Shown here one piece after another: positions 18,293 to 25,371 of a stretch of 37,875 nucleotides of DNA (position 1 is the stretch's first letter; every line of letters starts with the position of its first letter). Position numbers and translations under genes: made by a program. The stretch is from contig CACYGW010000007.1 in NCBI GenBank assembly GCA_902774045.1, forward strand, positions 1-37,875. Direction: 5' to 3'. This stretch comes from an uncultured Bacteroidia bacterium. Lineage in GTDB: Bacteria; Bacteroidota; Bacteroidia; Bacteroidales; UBA932. Under the pieces are notes generated by a model, which did not search any database, was not told the origin of the DNA, and saw only the letters and a list, made by a program, of their open reading frames with translations.

Positions 18293-18325
18293 CAAATATA
18301 CTACAAGAATAGCCATTCTTGCAAA
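18293..18325 (-). promoter_or_regulatory. Putative promoter of the DUF2723-led operon, with inverted repeat in the spacer
   Basis: On the minus strand TTTG (18325-18322) is followed after 21 nt by TATATTTG (18300-18293). The spacer is almost filled by the inverted repeat CAAGAAT-AGCC-ATTCTTG (18304-18321), perfect over 7+7 bp. This is the only convincing promoter for the long leftward run, and the palindrome is well placed to be a repressor or activator site. Confidence 0.55.
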
Positions 18326-18360
18326 TAAAATGTCATTTAGGTGTTTCCAGTAACGAAATT

Positions 18361-19134
18361 TCAGAGATGAATCTCCGGACCGATATGGATAGAAGGGAAA
18401 AGATATTCGAAGGGGGCGATATCTTCTTTGGATAAAAGACCTTTCTGATATCGCAGTTTTATTTCTGCGACACAGTATTTATAATACTCATCATCCTTCA
18501 TTGAGGCCACAATCACAGGAATGGCTTTATGCGCTTCGGGAGAAAAATCATCACCCCATTTATATAGCATAATACAATCCCTGACAATTTTTTGGGCGAT
18601 TTTCTTTTGACCCGATTCAAACATTTTCTTCGCCGATAGAATGAACATATTCCAATCTGTCGTAGAAAACATTGAAAGATGAGTTGTGATATACTCAATG
18701 ATGTCCGATGCTTTATCAGAGCGTGCGATTATATGCCTTTTGGGATCAATAAGAATGATGTCGGGATATGTGGTTACGCCTAATTGTTTCTCTATTTTCT
18801 TTTGGTTCTTCATAGAGGACAACAACATAAGGGAAAAACCATAGTCCGGGTTGTAGTTATTGTAATAGGGCTTCAAAGAATCAGAGAGTTCAAGAGCGAA
18901 ATACTCCGGATTTGCATCTTTGATAGAGATCCCGTCTTTAGGGTTCCCATCATACCCAAAGTATAGAATTGTATAAAGGACGTGAGCCTCTGATAATTTA
19001 GTCCATTTATTAATGCCAAACCCGTGATTATGACAAGTGTGGTATTTGATGTCCGGAACAATGTCGTTCTTTTGCGCAAAACAAAGAATTCCGCACAGAA
19101 ACAAAAGACATATAGATAAGCTGTTCTTTTTCAT
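18361..19134 (-). CDS. Exported hypothetical protein with a possible thioredoxin-like domain
   Basis: The 257-aa product starting at the ATG at 19134 has a signal peptide (MKKNSLSICLLFLCGILCFAQ). About residues 110-145 read KQLGVTTYPDIILIDPKRHIIAR, which looks like the cis-proline strand pair of TlpA/thioredoxin-like folds (YPTxxLID). The usual CxxC is absent; cysteines occur only as YHTCHNHGF near residue 33 and later. The C-terminal 100 residues are helical with CIMLYKWGDDF and CVAEIKLRYQKG, possibly a TPR-like repeat. Base composition is clearly poorer in G+C than its neighbours, hinting at transfer. It has its own promoter and stands alone. I do not recognise a named family. Confidence 0.6.
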   Translation of the reverse strand: MKKNSLSICLLFLCGILCFAQKNDIVPDIKYHTCHNHGFGINKWTKLSEAHVLYTILYFGYDGNPKDGISIKDANPEYFALELSDSLKPYYNNYNPDYGFSLMLLSSMKNQKKIEKQLGVTTYPDIILIDPKRHIIARSDKASDIIEYITTHLSMFSTTDWNMFILSAKKMFESGQKKIAQKIVRDCIMLYKWGDDFSPEAHKAIPVIVASMKDDEYYKYCVAEIKLRYQKGLLSKEDIAPFEYLFPSIHIGPEIHL

Positions 19135-19167
19135 ATGAGTAAAGATAATGAATACCCAGGCGGTATC

Positions 19168-19175
19168 CAAATTTA
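19168..19175 (-). promoter_or_regulatory. Possible -7 box for the exported hypothetical protein gene
   Basis: TAAATTTG on the minus strand (19175-19168) lies 34 nt before the ATG at 19134. No good -33 TTTG is seen at the expected distance, which falls within the terminator stem, so support is weak. Confidence 0.3.
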
Positions 19176-19185
19176 TAATATAAAA

Positions 19186-19227
19186 TCTCCCGGGTTTCAG
19201 TTTTTTGAAAGCCGGGAGACTTTTTTA
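19186..19227 (-). terminator. Rho-independent terminator after the MBL-rubredoxin gene
   Basis: TCTCCCGG (19186-19193) pairs with CCGGGAGA (19212-19219). The stem continues past one G/G mismatch into TTTC (19195-19198) paired with GAAA (19207-19210), closing an 8-nt loop. On the minus strand it is followed by TTTTATATTAT; on the plus strand by CTTTTTT. It can terminate in both directions, and its position 30 nt after the stop at 19248 fits the leftward operon. Confidence 0.8.
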
Positions 19228-19247
19228 ATTCGCCTAACTACGGGAGA

Positions 19248-20189
19248 TTATGCGGGATTGAACTTCTCTTTGGGCTGCTTGCAACGGGGGCAACGCCAGT
19301 CGTCGGGCAGGTCTTCAAAAGCAACTCCGCCGTTCTCTGCCGGGTCATATACATAGCCGCAAATGGAGCATATGTATTTTCCCGTAGACTTTTGTTTGGA
19401 GAAGTCTACTTTTGCCAGAACGGTTGGAACCGGATTATCCAGATCCATTACGCGCTTAGCCTCCAGGTTCTCATATCCCTGCGGCGTATGGGTGCCGCAA
19501 TACACGGTGGGATGCTTGCGGATGAACTCCCGGATGCGGTCCTGTGTCTGGCGGGCGGCAGGCAGGTCGTCATAGACCACCGACAACTTGTCCTGGTAAA
19601 GAGCCTCATCAACGTAAGTGATGTCGCCGTGGATCATATAGAACAGACCATCCATTTCTACCACGATGATACTGTTACCTTTTGTATGGCCCTTGGCTTT
19701 GATGAGGTAGATGCCGTCCTGGATTTTCTGACTTTCCGGGAAGTTGTAATAGGCGCCATCGGTATAACTTACGGGAACGAGATTGGTAAGGCCCTGCAAC
19801 TCTGCAGCATCCATTTCTTCCTGGTTTACATAAACCTTGGCGTTGGGGAAACTCTTCAGTTCGCCGGTATGGTCTGCGTGACGATGGGTAACAAGTATCT
19901 TCGTCACCTGCTCGGGCTTGTAACCCAGTGCCTTGAAGGCATCCATATAACTGCTGATGTCCTTTCCGGTGAAAATGAGCGAGTTTTCATTGGGGTTCTC
20001 CTCGGGAGTCCCGGCAGGAATGCCGGTATCTACCAGAATAACTTCGCTGCCTGTATCAATCAGATAGTTCTGGAGACTGCCGCGATAGCGGATTGTCTTG
20101 TCGAACTTATCCATTCCCTCCTCGCCTCCGAAAACGAAGGGTTGTGTATAAAACCCGTCTTTGCGGAATTTTACTGCCTTGATTTCCAT
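19248..20189 (-). CDS. Metallo-beta-lactamase-fold hydrolase fused to a C-terminal rubredoxin
   Basis: The 313-aa cytoplasmic protein has two parts. Residues 1 to about 255 form an MBL fold with the metal motif [10 protein letters not shown] (about residue 101-110), GHTKGNS, YMIHGD and CGTHTPQG. The C-terminal 45 residues are a complete rubredoxin with [15 protein letters not shown] and [14 protein letters not shown], the four iron-binding cysteines. Unlike flavodiiron proteins it has no flavodoxin domain, and the metal ligands follow the lactonase/hydrolase HxHxDH pattern. The fused rubredoxin suggests an electron-accepting or redox-sensing role. The ATG at 20189 is used; codons further up overlap the small HTH gene. 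It lies 7 nt after that gene. Confidence 0.85.
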   Translation of the reverse strand: MEIKAVKFRKDGFYTQPFVFGGEEGMDKFDKTIRYRGSLQNYLIDTGSEVILVDTGIPAGTPEENPNENSLIFTGKDISSYMDAFKALGYKPEQVTKILVTHRHADHTGELKSFPNAKVYVNQEEMDAAELQGLTNLVPVSYTDGAYYNFPESQKIQDGIYLIKAKGHTKGNSIIVVEMDGLFYMIHGDITYVDEALYQDKLSVVYDDLPAARQTQDRIREFIRKHPTVYCGTHTPQGYENLEAKRVMDLDNPVPTVLAKVDFSKQKSTGKYICSICGYVYDPAENGGVAFEDLPDDWRCPRCKQPKEKFNPA

Positions 20190-20196
20190 TATTTTA

Positions 20197-20370
20197 TTAT
20201 TTTGCAGGTTCCCATTTGCAACGTACGGGGGAGACAATAGCTCCCTCCTTCTTAAGTTCTGCAAAGACTTTGTCTACATCTTTGCGGTCCAGACCGGTGA
20301 TTTCTGCAATCTTGCCGGCGTTTACAGGTGCGCCAAATTCGCGCATGGCTTTTAATACTTGCTCTTTCAT
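20197..20370 (-). CDS. Small winged-helix DNA-binding-like protein (57 aa)
   Basis: This short gene runs from the ATG at 20370 to the TAA at 20199-20197. It encodes 57 aa, beginning [20 protein letters not shown], with a helix-turn-helix pattern ([21 protein letters not shown]) followed by KKEGAIVSP, the wing, and RCKWEPAK. This is the size and pattern of a minimal winged-helix domain that reads a DNA site or modulates a partner. It is 7 nt upstream of the MBL-rubredoxin gene and 3 nt after a gene remnant, so it is co-transcribed. It may regulate this operon, which is inference from position. Confidence 0.75.
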   Translation of the reverse strand: MKEQVLKAMREFGAPVNAGKIAEITGLDRKDVDKVFAELKKEGAIVSPVRCKWEPAK

Positions 20371-20373
20371 AAT

Positions 20374-20565
20374 TTACATCATTGCTGTTAAGAAATTCTC
20401 GTATCCGAGTCTGTCGATATATCCCAAATACTGTGCCTCCCAGGCCATGTATTCAACCTCTCCGTCAATCCATTTCTGAATGAGTTTCTGGGCAGGATAG
20501 TCATCGGCGAAGGCGGCGGCCAGTTTACTCCAACCATCCAGAAGGTCGTTGGCCGAGAAACTGCT
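20374..20565 (-). pseudogene. C-terminal remnant of an unidentified protein
   Basis: An open frame of 63 codons ends at the TAA at 20376-20374 and reads SSFSANDLLDGWSKLAAAFADD, then YPAQKLIQKWIDGEVEYMAW and GYIDRLGYENFLTAMM (in three parts). It is protein-like, with helical heptads and good codon use, but has a TGA directly upstream (20568-20566) and no ATG, GTG or TTG until Met38. A few bases further up, at 20587, lies ATG-ACA-AAA-TAA, which may be the old start of the same gene. The simplest reading is a gene that lost its middle by deletion while its promoter and tail remain. I do not recognise the family. Confidence 0.55.
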
Positions 20566-20634
20566 TCAATGCTTATTATTTTGTCATAATTCTATTGGTT
20601 TTTAGTGAGTATTTTTCTATCTGAACGAATAGTA

Positions 20635-20667
20635 CAAAGATATGTATTTTCGCGATTTTTATGCAAA
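20635..20667 (-). promoter_or_regulatory. Putative promoter of the remnant/HTH/MBL-rubredoxin operon
   Basis: On the minus strand TTTG (20667-20664) is followed after 21 nt by TATCTTTG (20642-20635). Transcription would begin near 20628, giving a leader of about 40 nt to the vestigial ATG at 20587 and about 258 nt to the HTH gene. The rest of the 190-nt spacer up to the UGSC gene (20588-20758) is AT-rich; I see no clear promoter for the rightward gene in it. Confidence 0.5.
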
Positions 20668-20758
20668 CAAATTGACGCAATTACGGAAAGAGTTTGTAGC
20701 AATCATTAAACATTTGCCCGACGATTGCATCTAATAGCAGACACTAATCCAGACTCTT

Positions 20759-22693
20759 ATGAAATCCCATCTCTTCCCCAACATTATTATGGTAATGGCC
20801 GGCTTGTTTCTTTGCACCGATCTTAATGCCCAGCGCATCGTATGCGACGAAACCTGCAAACTGGCCGATGCTACAGATAATACCGCCATCAGTTTGGCTC
20901 CTGCCGTAAAAGAAGAACCCGGCTTTGCCGTGGTCAGTCCCGTCGGCCGATCTTCTGTAGAACTGATTCAACAGGCACCCAGACTCCAAACACTGGACGG
21001 CAAGACCATTGCCGTGGTTGGCGTTAGCTTTATGACGGGCATTACCCATCCGGAAATCAAACGGCTCATTCTGGAGAACTATCCGTCGGCAAAGGTTATT
21101 CTGCTGGATGAAATAGGCATTGCCGGACCTTATCCCGCACCAGGTGTAACGCGAAAGGGAAAAGAAGAATTCCAGGAAAAACTCAAAGAGATGAAGGTTG
21201 ATGCCGTCATTTCCGGCAACGGGGGCTGCGGTCTTTGCACTCCTAAGGAAACGGGATCCTGCATCGCTGCCGAGTATTTGGGCATCCCCTCTGTAATCAT
21301 AGCCGGGCCAGGCTTCGTGGACCAGGCTAAATATACAGCCCTTAACAATGGCGTCCCGGTAATGCGGGTAGCACAGTACCCTGGGGCTTTCGCAACTCAT
21401 ACGGCCGATGAACTGATAAAGAATACGCGCGAGATTCTATGGCCGCAGATTGTAGAGGCGCTTACAAAACCCATAGGCCAAGAAGAACGCGAGGCCGGAA
21501 TATCCGGAAATAAAGGCGATATCCGTGACGATGCTTTCTTTGGCACGCTGGATGAAATCAACGAGTACTTCAAGGAAATGAAGTGGTCGGACGGTCTTCC
21601 CATCGTTCCGCCAACCTTCGAGAAGGTGGAATTCTTCCTGAAATATACAGATATGAAGTGGGACGACTCCGTTGCCGTCCTGCCCATTGCGCACCGGAAC
21701 ACAAAGGTCTGGCACGTAGCCGTGAATGCAGTTATGGCAGGCTGCAAGCCAGAATATATGCCTATTCTTATTGCTCTGACGAAAGGCCTTGGATACGGTG
21801 ATTTCCGCCGCACGCTGGCCAGCACACACGCCTGGATCCCCTACAGTTGGCTCAATGGTCCGGTGGCCCGGCAATTGGGCATTGACTGTGGCCAGGGACA
21901 GATTAACGAAACAGCCAACGTAGCCATCGGCCGCTTTATGAATCTGGCGCTGATGAACCTGTGTGGCTATTATGTGAAGCAAGACCGGATGGGGACCTTC
22001 GGCTACCCCATGTCCTGGTGTATGGTGGAGGACGATGCTGCTTGTCTTCGCATAGGCTGGAAGCCTTATCACGTTCGCAAGGGATTCAATCTCAACGATA
22101 ATACCATCACTCTAGGCTCCACGCTGCTCTGGGGAAACAATATGGCACCATCGACCACAAACCCGGAGAAGGTGATGGAATTGATTGCCTGGGATATCAG
22201 CGAGCGTAGCCAGTTTGCCCTGGGCAGCGGCCGACAGTTTACCTTCCGCACCATCCTTATGACGGAACCGGTGGCGGCCATCCTTGCAGGGAAATACAAG
22301 AGTCCGGAAGCGCTAGAGAAGGTCCTGATAGAGAATTCCCGCAGACCGGTAAAAGAGCGCGCTTTTGCCAATTATTACGCTAATCCGGGCGGTGCCAAAG
22401 ATGGCGGGCAGCACAATCTGAGGCAGTATCAGGGCCATATCCGCAAGGATGAGGGCGGCGAGATGACGCCTACCCCGGAGTGGTACGATTCCCCCGAGAG
22501 CGAGCAGATGACCATCCCCACAATGAAGCGCGGAATGACAGCCTTCCTCATTACCGGCGATGCGGCACGCAACAAGGTGCAGACTATGCCGGGAGGTGGT
22601 TATGCAACAGTCAAAATAGAACTGCCCAAGGACTGGAACAAACTGATGGCAGACTTGGGATATAAGCCGCTGAAAGAATTCTATGTCAAATAA
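20759..22693 (+). CDS. Exported UGSC-type two-domain protein (Cys form)
   Basis: The 644-aa protein has a signal peptide (MKSHLFPNIIMVMAGLFLCTDLNAQ), so it acts in the periplasm. Residues about 75-240 resemble the UGSC (seleno)protein family: GKTIAVVGVSFMTG, then VISGNGGCGLCTP with cysteines at 157 and 160 where some relatives have selenocysteine, a third Cys at 168 (ETGSC), then YLGIPSVIIAGPGFVDQAK. Residues about 265-600 match the partner domain often found with UGSC, with MKWSDGLPIVPPTFEKVE, VAVNAVMAGCKPEYMPI and WLNGPVARQLGIDCGQGQ. Here the two parts are one exported chain. All cysteines are TGC/TGT, so no selenocysteine. The reaction is unknown; a thiol-based redox role is inference. Confidence 0.7.
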   Translation: MKSHLFPNIIMVMAGLFLCTDLNAQRIVCDETCKLADATDNTAISLAPAVKEEPGFAVVSPVGRSSVELIQQAPRLQTLDGKTIAVVGVSFMTGITHPEIKRLILENYPSAKVILLDEIGIAGPYPAPGVTRKGKEEFQEKLKEMKVDAVISGNGGCGLCTPKETGSCIAAEYLGIPSVIIAGPGFVDQAKYTALNNGVPVMRVAQYPGAFATHTADELIKNTREILWPQIVEALTKPIGQEEREAGISGNKGDIRDDAFFGTLDEINEYFKEMKWSDGLPIVPPTFEKVEFFLKYTDMKWDDSVAVLPIAHRNTKVWHVAVNAVMAGCKPEYMPILIALTKGLGYGDFRRTLASTHAWIPYSWLNGPVARQLGIDCGQGQINETANVAIGRFMNLALMNLCGYYVKQDRMGTFGYPMSWCMVEDDAACLRIGWKPYHVRKGFNLNDNTITLGSTLLWGNNMAPSTTNPEKVMELIAWDISERSQFALGSGRQFTFRTILMTEPVAAILAGKYKSPEALEKVLIENSRRPVKERAFANYYANPGGAKDGGQHNLRQYQGHIRKDEGGEMTPTPEWYDSPESEQMTIPTMKRGMTAFLITGDAARNKVQTMPGGGYATVKIELPKDWNKLMADLGYKPLKEFYVK

Positions 22694-22708
22694 TAACAGG
22701 AGTCTACT

Positions 22709-23146
22709 ATGAGATATGTTATATCGACTATTACCTCTTTGCTCTTTTGCCCGACTCTTTTCGCCCAGCAATTTGAGCCAATGGAGTATGATGGCCTGCA
22801 GTACCAGGTGCTGGCCAGCAACATTAACGGTGCGGAGAAGCCGGCTTTGGTGTTGTTCCTGCACGGCGGTCACGCTAGGGGAGATGATAATCAAAAGCAG
22901 ATTCAGTTGCAGGCGGTGAAGGATATCAAGGATTATATCTTGAAAAACAATATGCCTGCCTTCTTCCTTGTGCCTCAATGCCCGAGCGAAATGGAATGGA
23001 TTCCCAACCGGGGTGCTCCTGGTTGCAAGGAAAAGGTGCTGGGACTCATCCAGGAATACGTAGACGAAAAAGGCATTGATCCAAGCCGCAGTCCCCTGCA
23101 ACAACAAGCACGGTATCCGTCATCTGATATTGACAACAAAAATTAA
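22709..23146 (+). pseudogene. Truncated exported alpha/beta-hydrolase (esterase) gene
   Basis: The frame starts at 22709 behind an unusual strong AGGAG (22698-22702) and has a signal peptide (MRYVISTITSLLFCPTLFAQ). The N-terminal half of an esterase of the PHB-depolymerase/feruloyl-esterase type follows: PALVLFLHGGHARGDDN (oxyanion loop), FFLVPQCPSEMEWI, and IQEYVDEKGIDPSR, which in full-length relatives leads to the GxSxG serine. Instead the frame leaves homology at about 23085 and ends after SPLQQQARYPSSDIDNKN. The catalytic Ser, Asp and His are all missing, so it cannot be an active hydrolase. The sequence after the break belongs to a phosphatase fragment on the other strand. It is 15 nt after the UGSC gene and was surely its operon partner. 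Confidence 0.8.
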
Positions 23147-23198
23147 ATATCACTGCGTTGAATTCACCGTGAATGTCACCGCAAACAACTATGCTCTT
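23085..23198 (-). pseudogene. Fragment of a calcineurin-like serine/threonine phosphatase
   Basis: On the minus strand an open frame reads KSIVVCGDIHGEFNAVIF, then QYQMTDTVLVVAGDCG. GDIHGE and the second metal motif (LLxVAGDCG) are signatures of calcineurin-type metallophosphoesterases, enzymes that dephosphorylate proteins or nucleotides. Only about 38 codons remain. The fragment has no start codon of its own and passes into the AbiEii stub on one side and the esterase remnant on the other. It is a dead piece left by deletion. Confidence 0.75.
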
Positions 23199-23301
23199 GG
23201 ATGTATCTGAGCAGAACCTGCATATATTCGGTTCCCGGCTCTGAATTCCGGATGTTCAGGAGCCTGGCCCGAACCGACATAGCTACATTTTTCTTTTCCA
23301 T
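23176..23301 (-). pseudogene. AbiEii toxin stub (41 codons) of a type IV toxin-antitoxin pair
   Basis: Starting 1 nt after the AbiEi stop codon, an ATG at 23301 opens a 41-codon frame beginning MEKKNVAMSVRARLLNI and continuing to MQVLLRYIQEH. This is the conserved beginning of AbiEii/AbiGii nucleotidyltransferase toxins (usually SVRARLLN followed by LLxRYxQERxLYRL). Homology stops at the phosphatase fragment and the frame ends at the TGA at 23178-23176. Full toxins are about 250-300 aa, and the nucleotidyltransferase GS motif is missing, so the toxin is inactive. Its in-frame read into the phosphatase piece marks the deletion point near 23195. Confidence 0.8.
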
Positions 23302-23302
23302 A

Positions 23303-23881
23303 CTACAACCCCATTTCAAGGTATTGTTTCATTGTTGATAGTACTCTCATTTGTTTTGCGTAATCCATAAGACGAGATATGTTACGATCTTTTCGCTTGA
23401 GATAGTTCCTAAGAATTTCTACAGCTACCTCTATCCCAATCTTATTGCGAAACTTTACGGCATCACAGACGCTTTTCTCGATACAGAAGATCTTAACCTT
23501 ATGATTAGCAATTTCGGTTTCTTCAACACCCATCGTGCAGTATTTTTCTTCCCAATAGCAAAGAACAATACCGGATATTTCTGGAACAACTACCTTCCTG
23601 TGTTTTTCAATAGCGACGTAAAACCCGTCGGGGATTTGTGTTGTTAGCCCATAAAAATCCCATGCTGAATACATACAAACCACACCACGAGGAACGATCC
23701 TTTCTACATCAATCATCGTAGTAGCTAACTCTTCTGGAAGTATATAAACACCATTCTTGATCCTGATGACATTGCCGGACTTGATACCCTTGTTGATCCC
23801 ATAGTAAGCCCTGGGCTCACGTAGTTCATGCGTCCGTATTGTTCCTCCGCTTTCAGAGATGTCTTGATAAAACTTGGCCAT
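23303..23881 (-). CDS. Type IV toxin-antitoxin system AbiEi-family antitoxin
   Basis: The 192-aa protein has the AbiEi layout: an N-terminal winged helix (ESGGTIRTHELREP, GINKGIKSGNVIRIKNGVYIL) and a C-terminal domain with VPRGVVCMYSAWDFYGLTTQIP, FCIEKSVCDAVKFRNKIG and EVAVEILRNYLKRKDRNISRLMDYAKQMRV. AbiEi antitoxins repress their own operon and counteract AbiEii, and AbiE gives phage resistance by abortive infection. The gene itself appears intact, but its toxin partner is reduced to a stub, so it is an orphan antitoxin. Its base composition is lower in G+C than the core genes. ATG at 23881 follows a good -7 box. Confidence 0.88.
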   Translation of the reverse strand: MAKFYQDISESGGTIRTHELREPRAYYGINKGIKSGNVIRIKNGVYILPEELATTMIDVERIVPRGVVCMYSAWDFYGLTTQIPDGFYVAIEKHRKVVVPEISGIVLCYWEEKYCTMGVEETEIANHKVKIFCIEKSVCDAVKFRNKIGIEVAVEILRNYLKRKDRNISRLMDYAKQMRVLSTMKQYLEMGL

Positions 23882-23898
23882 AGGCGTATTGTTCGCAA

Positions 23899-23906
23899 CA
23901 AATATA
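23899..23906 (-). promoter_or_regulatory. Putative -7 box of the AbiE operon
   Basis: TATATTTG on the minus strand (23906-23899), 18 nt before the AbiEi ATG at 23881. No clear -33 element is present at 19-21 nt. Families of AbiEi antitoxins bind inverted repeats near their promoter, and none is obvious here. Confidence 0.4.
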
Positions 23907-24031
23907 CGGCTAATTTTTGAAATAGCAGTAGTTTTTTATAAATATCATAAAAGAAAAATGTGGTCAATATGGTGGATATAAATGAAAAGCCCAAGTAAGA
24001 TATTTGATATTCAACGGTTTATGGGGCTTCT

Positions 24032-24047
24032 TGTGCCTCGGGCGGGA
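24032..24047 (+). repeat. Partial copy of the tRNA-Leu 3' end (att-like direct repeat, left)
   Basis: TGTGCCTCGGGCGGGA matches the 3' end of the tRNA-Leu gene at 25435-25450 (TGTGCCTCGGACGGGA) in 15 of 16 positions and in the same orientation. The shared bases cover the 3' acceptor strand and T-stem, the part duplicated when mobile islands integrate at tRNA genes. It lies in the 286-nt gap between AbiEi and the ATPase. Confidence 0.6.
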
Positions 24048-24066
24048 ACACTAACTTTTAGGCGAA

Positions 24067-24144
24067 ACTAACTGACAATCAATAAAGTACAAAATCACGA
24101 TTTGCTTTTGCTGAAACTATACTGAAACATTTATGTCAGTTAGT
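24067..24144. repeat. 11-bp inverted repeat downstream of the ATPase gene
   Basis: ACTAACTGACA (24067-24077) and TGTCAGTTAGT (24134-24144) are perfect inverted copies separated by 56 nt. A third related piece, ACACTAACT, lies at about 24049-24057. There is no U-tract. The right copy ends 24 nt from the ATPase stop codon. Confidence 0.6.
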
Positions 24145-24167
24145 GTCTTTCAATTGCGGAGAATGTC

Positions 24168-25343
24168 TTAATAATTGAGTCCGAAATGCCAAAGAGGAAT
24201 GACATTCATATAGCCAAATTCAGTGTCATCTTTAATGACAAATCCGTCGGGAATGTTCTCGATTTGCCGATGGCCCTTTTTTCTGCCACCGACCTCGAAG
24301 GTATATTTCCCGATGACAAAGTCTGAGTCCTTTGAGCTAATGATATCATTTCTAACCCTCATCTGGTTGTAGAAAAAAGTTTCTCTTAGATTGCCCAGAT
24401 TCGGGGTACCACCGCTCAATACTGTCATCAGAGACGGATTGTCGATATATACCTTATCAACTTTTCCTATTCCCCGGATGCCTCCTGTTGCGTCTCTGAG
24501 TTGCCCGACCAATCCAGCACGTTCCATATAAATTAGGTAATCGGCCACGTTATTTTTACTTACTCCTACTACGGTGGCGAGAGAAGACATGTTGGGTTTG
24601 AAGGGAGCCGATTCTGCTATCACAGCCAGCAATCGTTTGAGTTTTCTTGCTGTAGTTGCCTTAAGGTCGGCAAATTGCGCAATGTCAGATTCAATTGTCC
24701 GGGAGATGACCTGCTGCATCTTGATATGGAAACCCGGCTCCAATGCAAATGGGTAATACCCCTCCTGAAGATACTGCTCAAATACTGGCCGAGGATGACG
24801 CAGGCCGGGAATCTCAACTTTGTGGGCTAAAATCTCTTCCAGAGAAAACACCCCGGCATCAATTCCGTGGAACAACTTTAAATACTCTCTGAACGAAAGG
24901 CCGTACATTGGATAAACTATTGCCCTCCTGGAAAGATCGGCCTCTCCGTGGAGAATGTCCAAAATGGATGATCCGGTGAAAATCACTTGGAAGTCGGGAT
25001 ATGTATCATATATATTCTTTAACTCCCTGGACCATCCTGGATACTTGTGGATTTCATCTATCACAAGATGGGTAAAACCGTCCATATAGAGTTCGTGGAC
25101 CAAATCTACAAGCGTATGGGAAGTAAAGTATAGCAAGTCGGCCGATACATACAGATACTTTCCTTCGTCTTTATGGGCGAGTATATACTGCTTCACCAAA
25201 GTGGATTTTCCTATGCCTCTGGCGCCGACAATCCCAAGCAGGCGATTCTCCCAGTGGATATCGTCGTATGCATATCTCCTGAATTCCGTTGGAGTCTGGC
25301 TAAGCATAGACTCCATATATTCTATGAGGGTATGGTCAATCAT
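24168..25343 (-). CDS. AAA ATPase of the AAA_14/DUF4143 family
   Basis: The 391-aa protein has a Walker A motif GARGIGKST (residues 40-48), Walker B HLVIDEIHKY (Asp96, Glu97), a sensor FTGSSILDIL, and the arginine region ADLSRRAIVYPMYGLSFREY. The C-terminal DUF4143 part carries a winged helix (LATVVGVSKNNVADYLIYMERAGLV) and a nuclease-like strand pair DFVIGKYTFEVGGRKKG. Members are common in Bacteroidota, often near mobile or defence loci, and their role is unknown. The gene stands alone on the minus strand, between an AbiE remnant and an intron-bearing tRNA, flanked by copies of the tRNA end. Confidence 0.88.
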   Translation of the reverse strand: MIDHTLIEYMESMLSQTPTEFRRYAYDDIHWENRLLGIVGARGIGKSTLVKQYILAHKDEGKYLYVSADLLYFTSHTLVDLVHELYMDGFTHLVIDEIHKYPGWSRELKNIYDTYPDFQVIFTGSSILDILHGEADLSRRAIVYPMYGLSFREYLKLFHGIDAGVFSLEEILAHKVEIPGLRHPRPVFEQYLQEGYYPFALEPGFHIKMQQVISRTIESDIAQFADLKATTARKLKRLLAVIAESAPFKPNMSSLATVVGVSKNNVADYLIYMERAGLVGQLRDATGGIRGIGKVDKVYIDNPSLMTVLSGGTPNLGNLRETFFYNQMRVRNDIISSKDSDFVIGKYTFEVGGRKKGHRQIENIPDGFVIKDDTEFGYMNVIPLWHFGLNY

Positions 25344-25363
25344 ATTACAATATGTTTCTGCCG

Positions 25364-25371
25364 CAAATATA
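25364..25371 (-). promoter_or_regulatory. Putative -7 box of the ATPase gene
   Basis: TATATTTG on the minus strand (25371-25364), 20 nt before the ATG at 25343. It sits in the U-rich tail of the tRNA terminator, so termination of the tRNA transcript and initiation of this one share the same bases. Confidence 0.4.

Noticed and set aside
20201..20210. tRNA-like or terminator structure between the HTH and MBL-rubredoxin genes
   Set aside because: The 7-nt gap is AT-rich without pairing; it is a plain operon spacer.
21221..21265. Possible selenocysteine codon in the UGSC-like motif
   Set aside because: The codons are TGC for Cys157, Cys160 and Cys168; no in-frame TGA and no SECIS-like hairpin was noticed.
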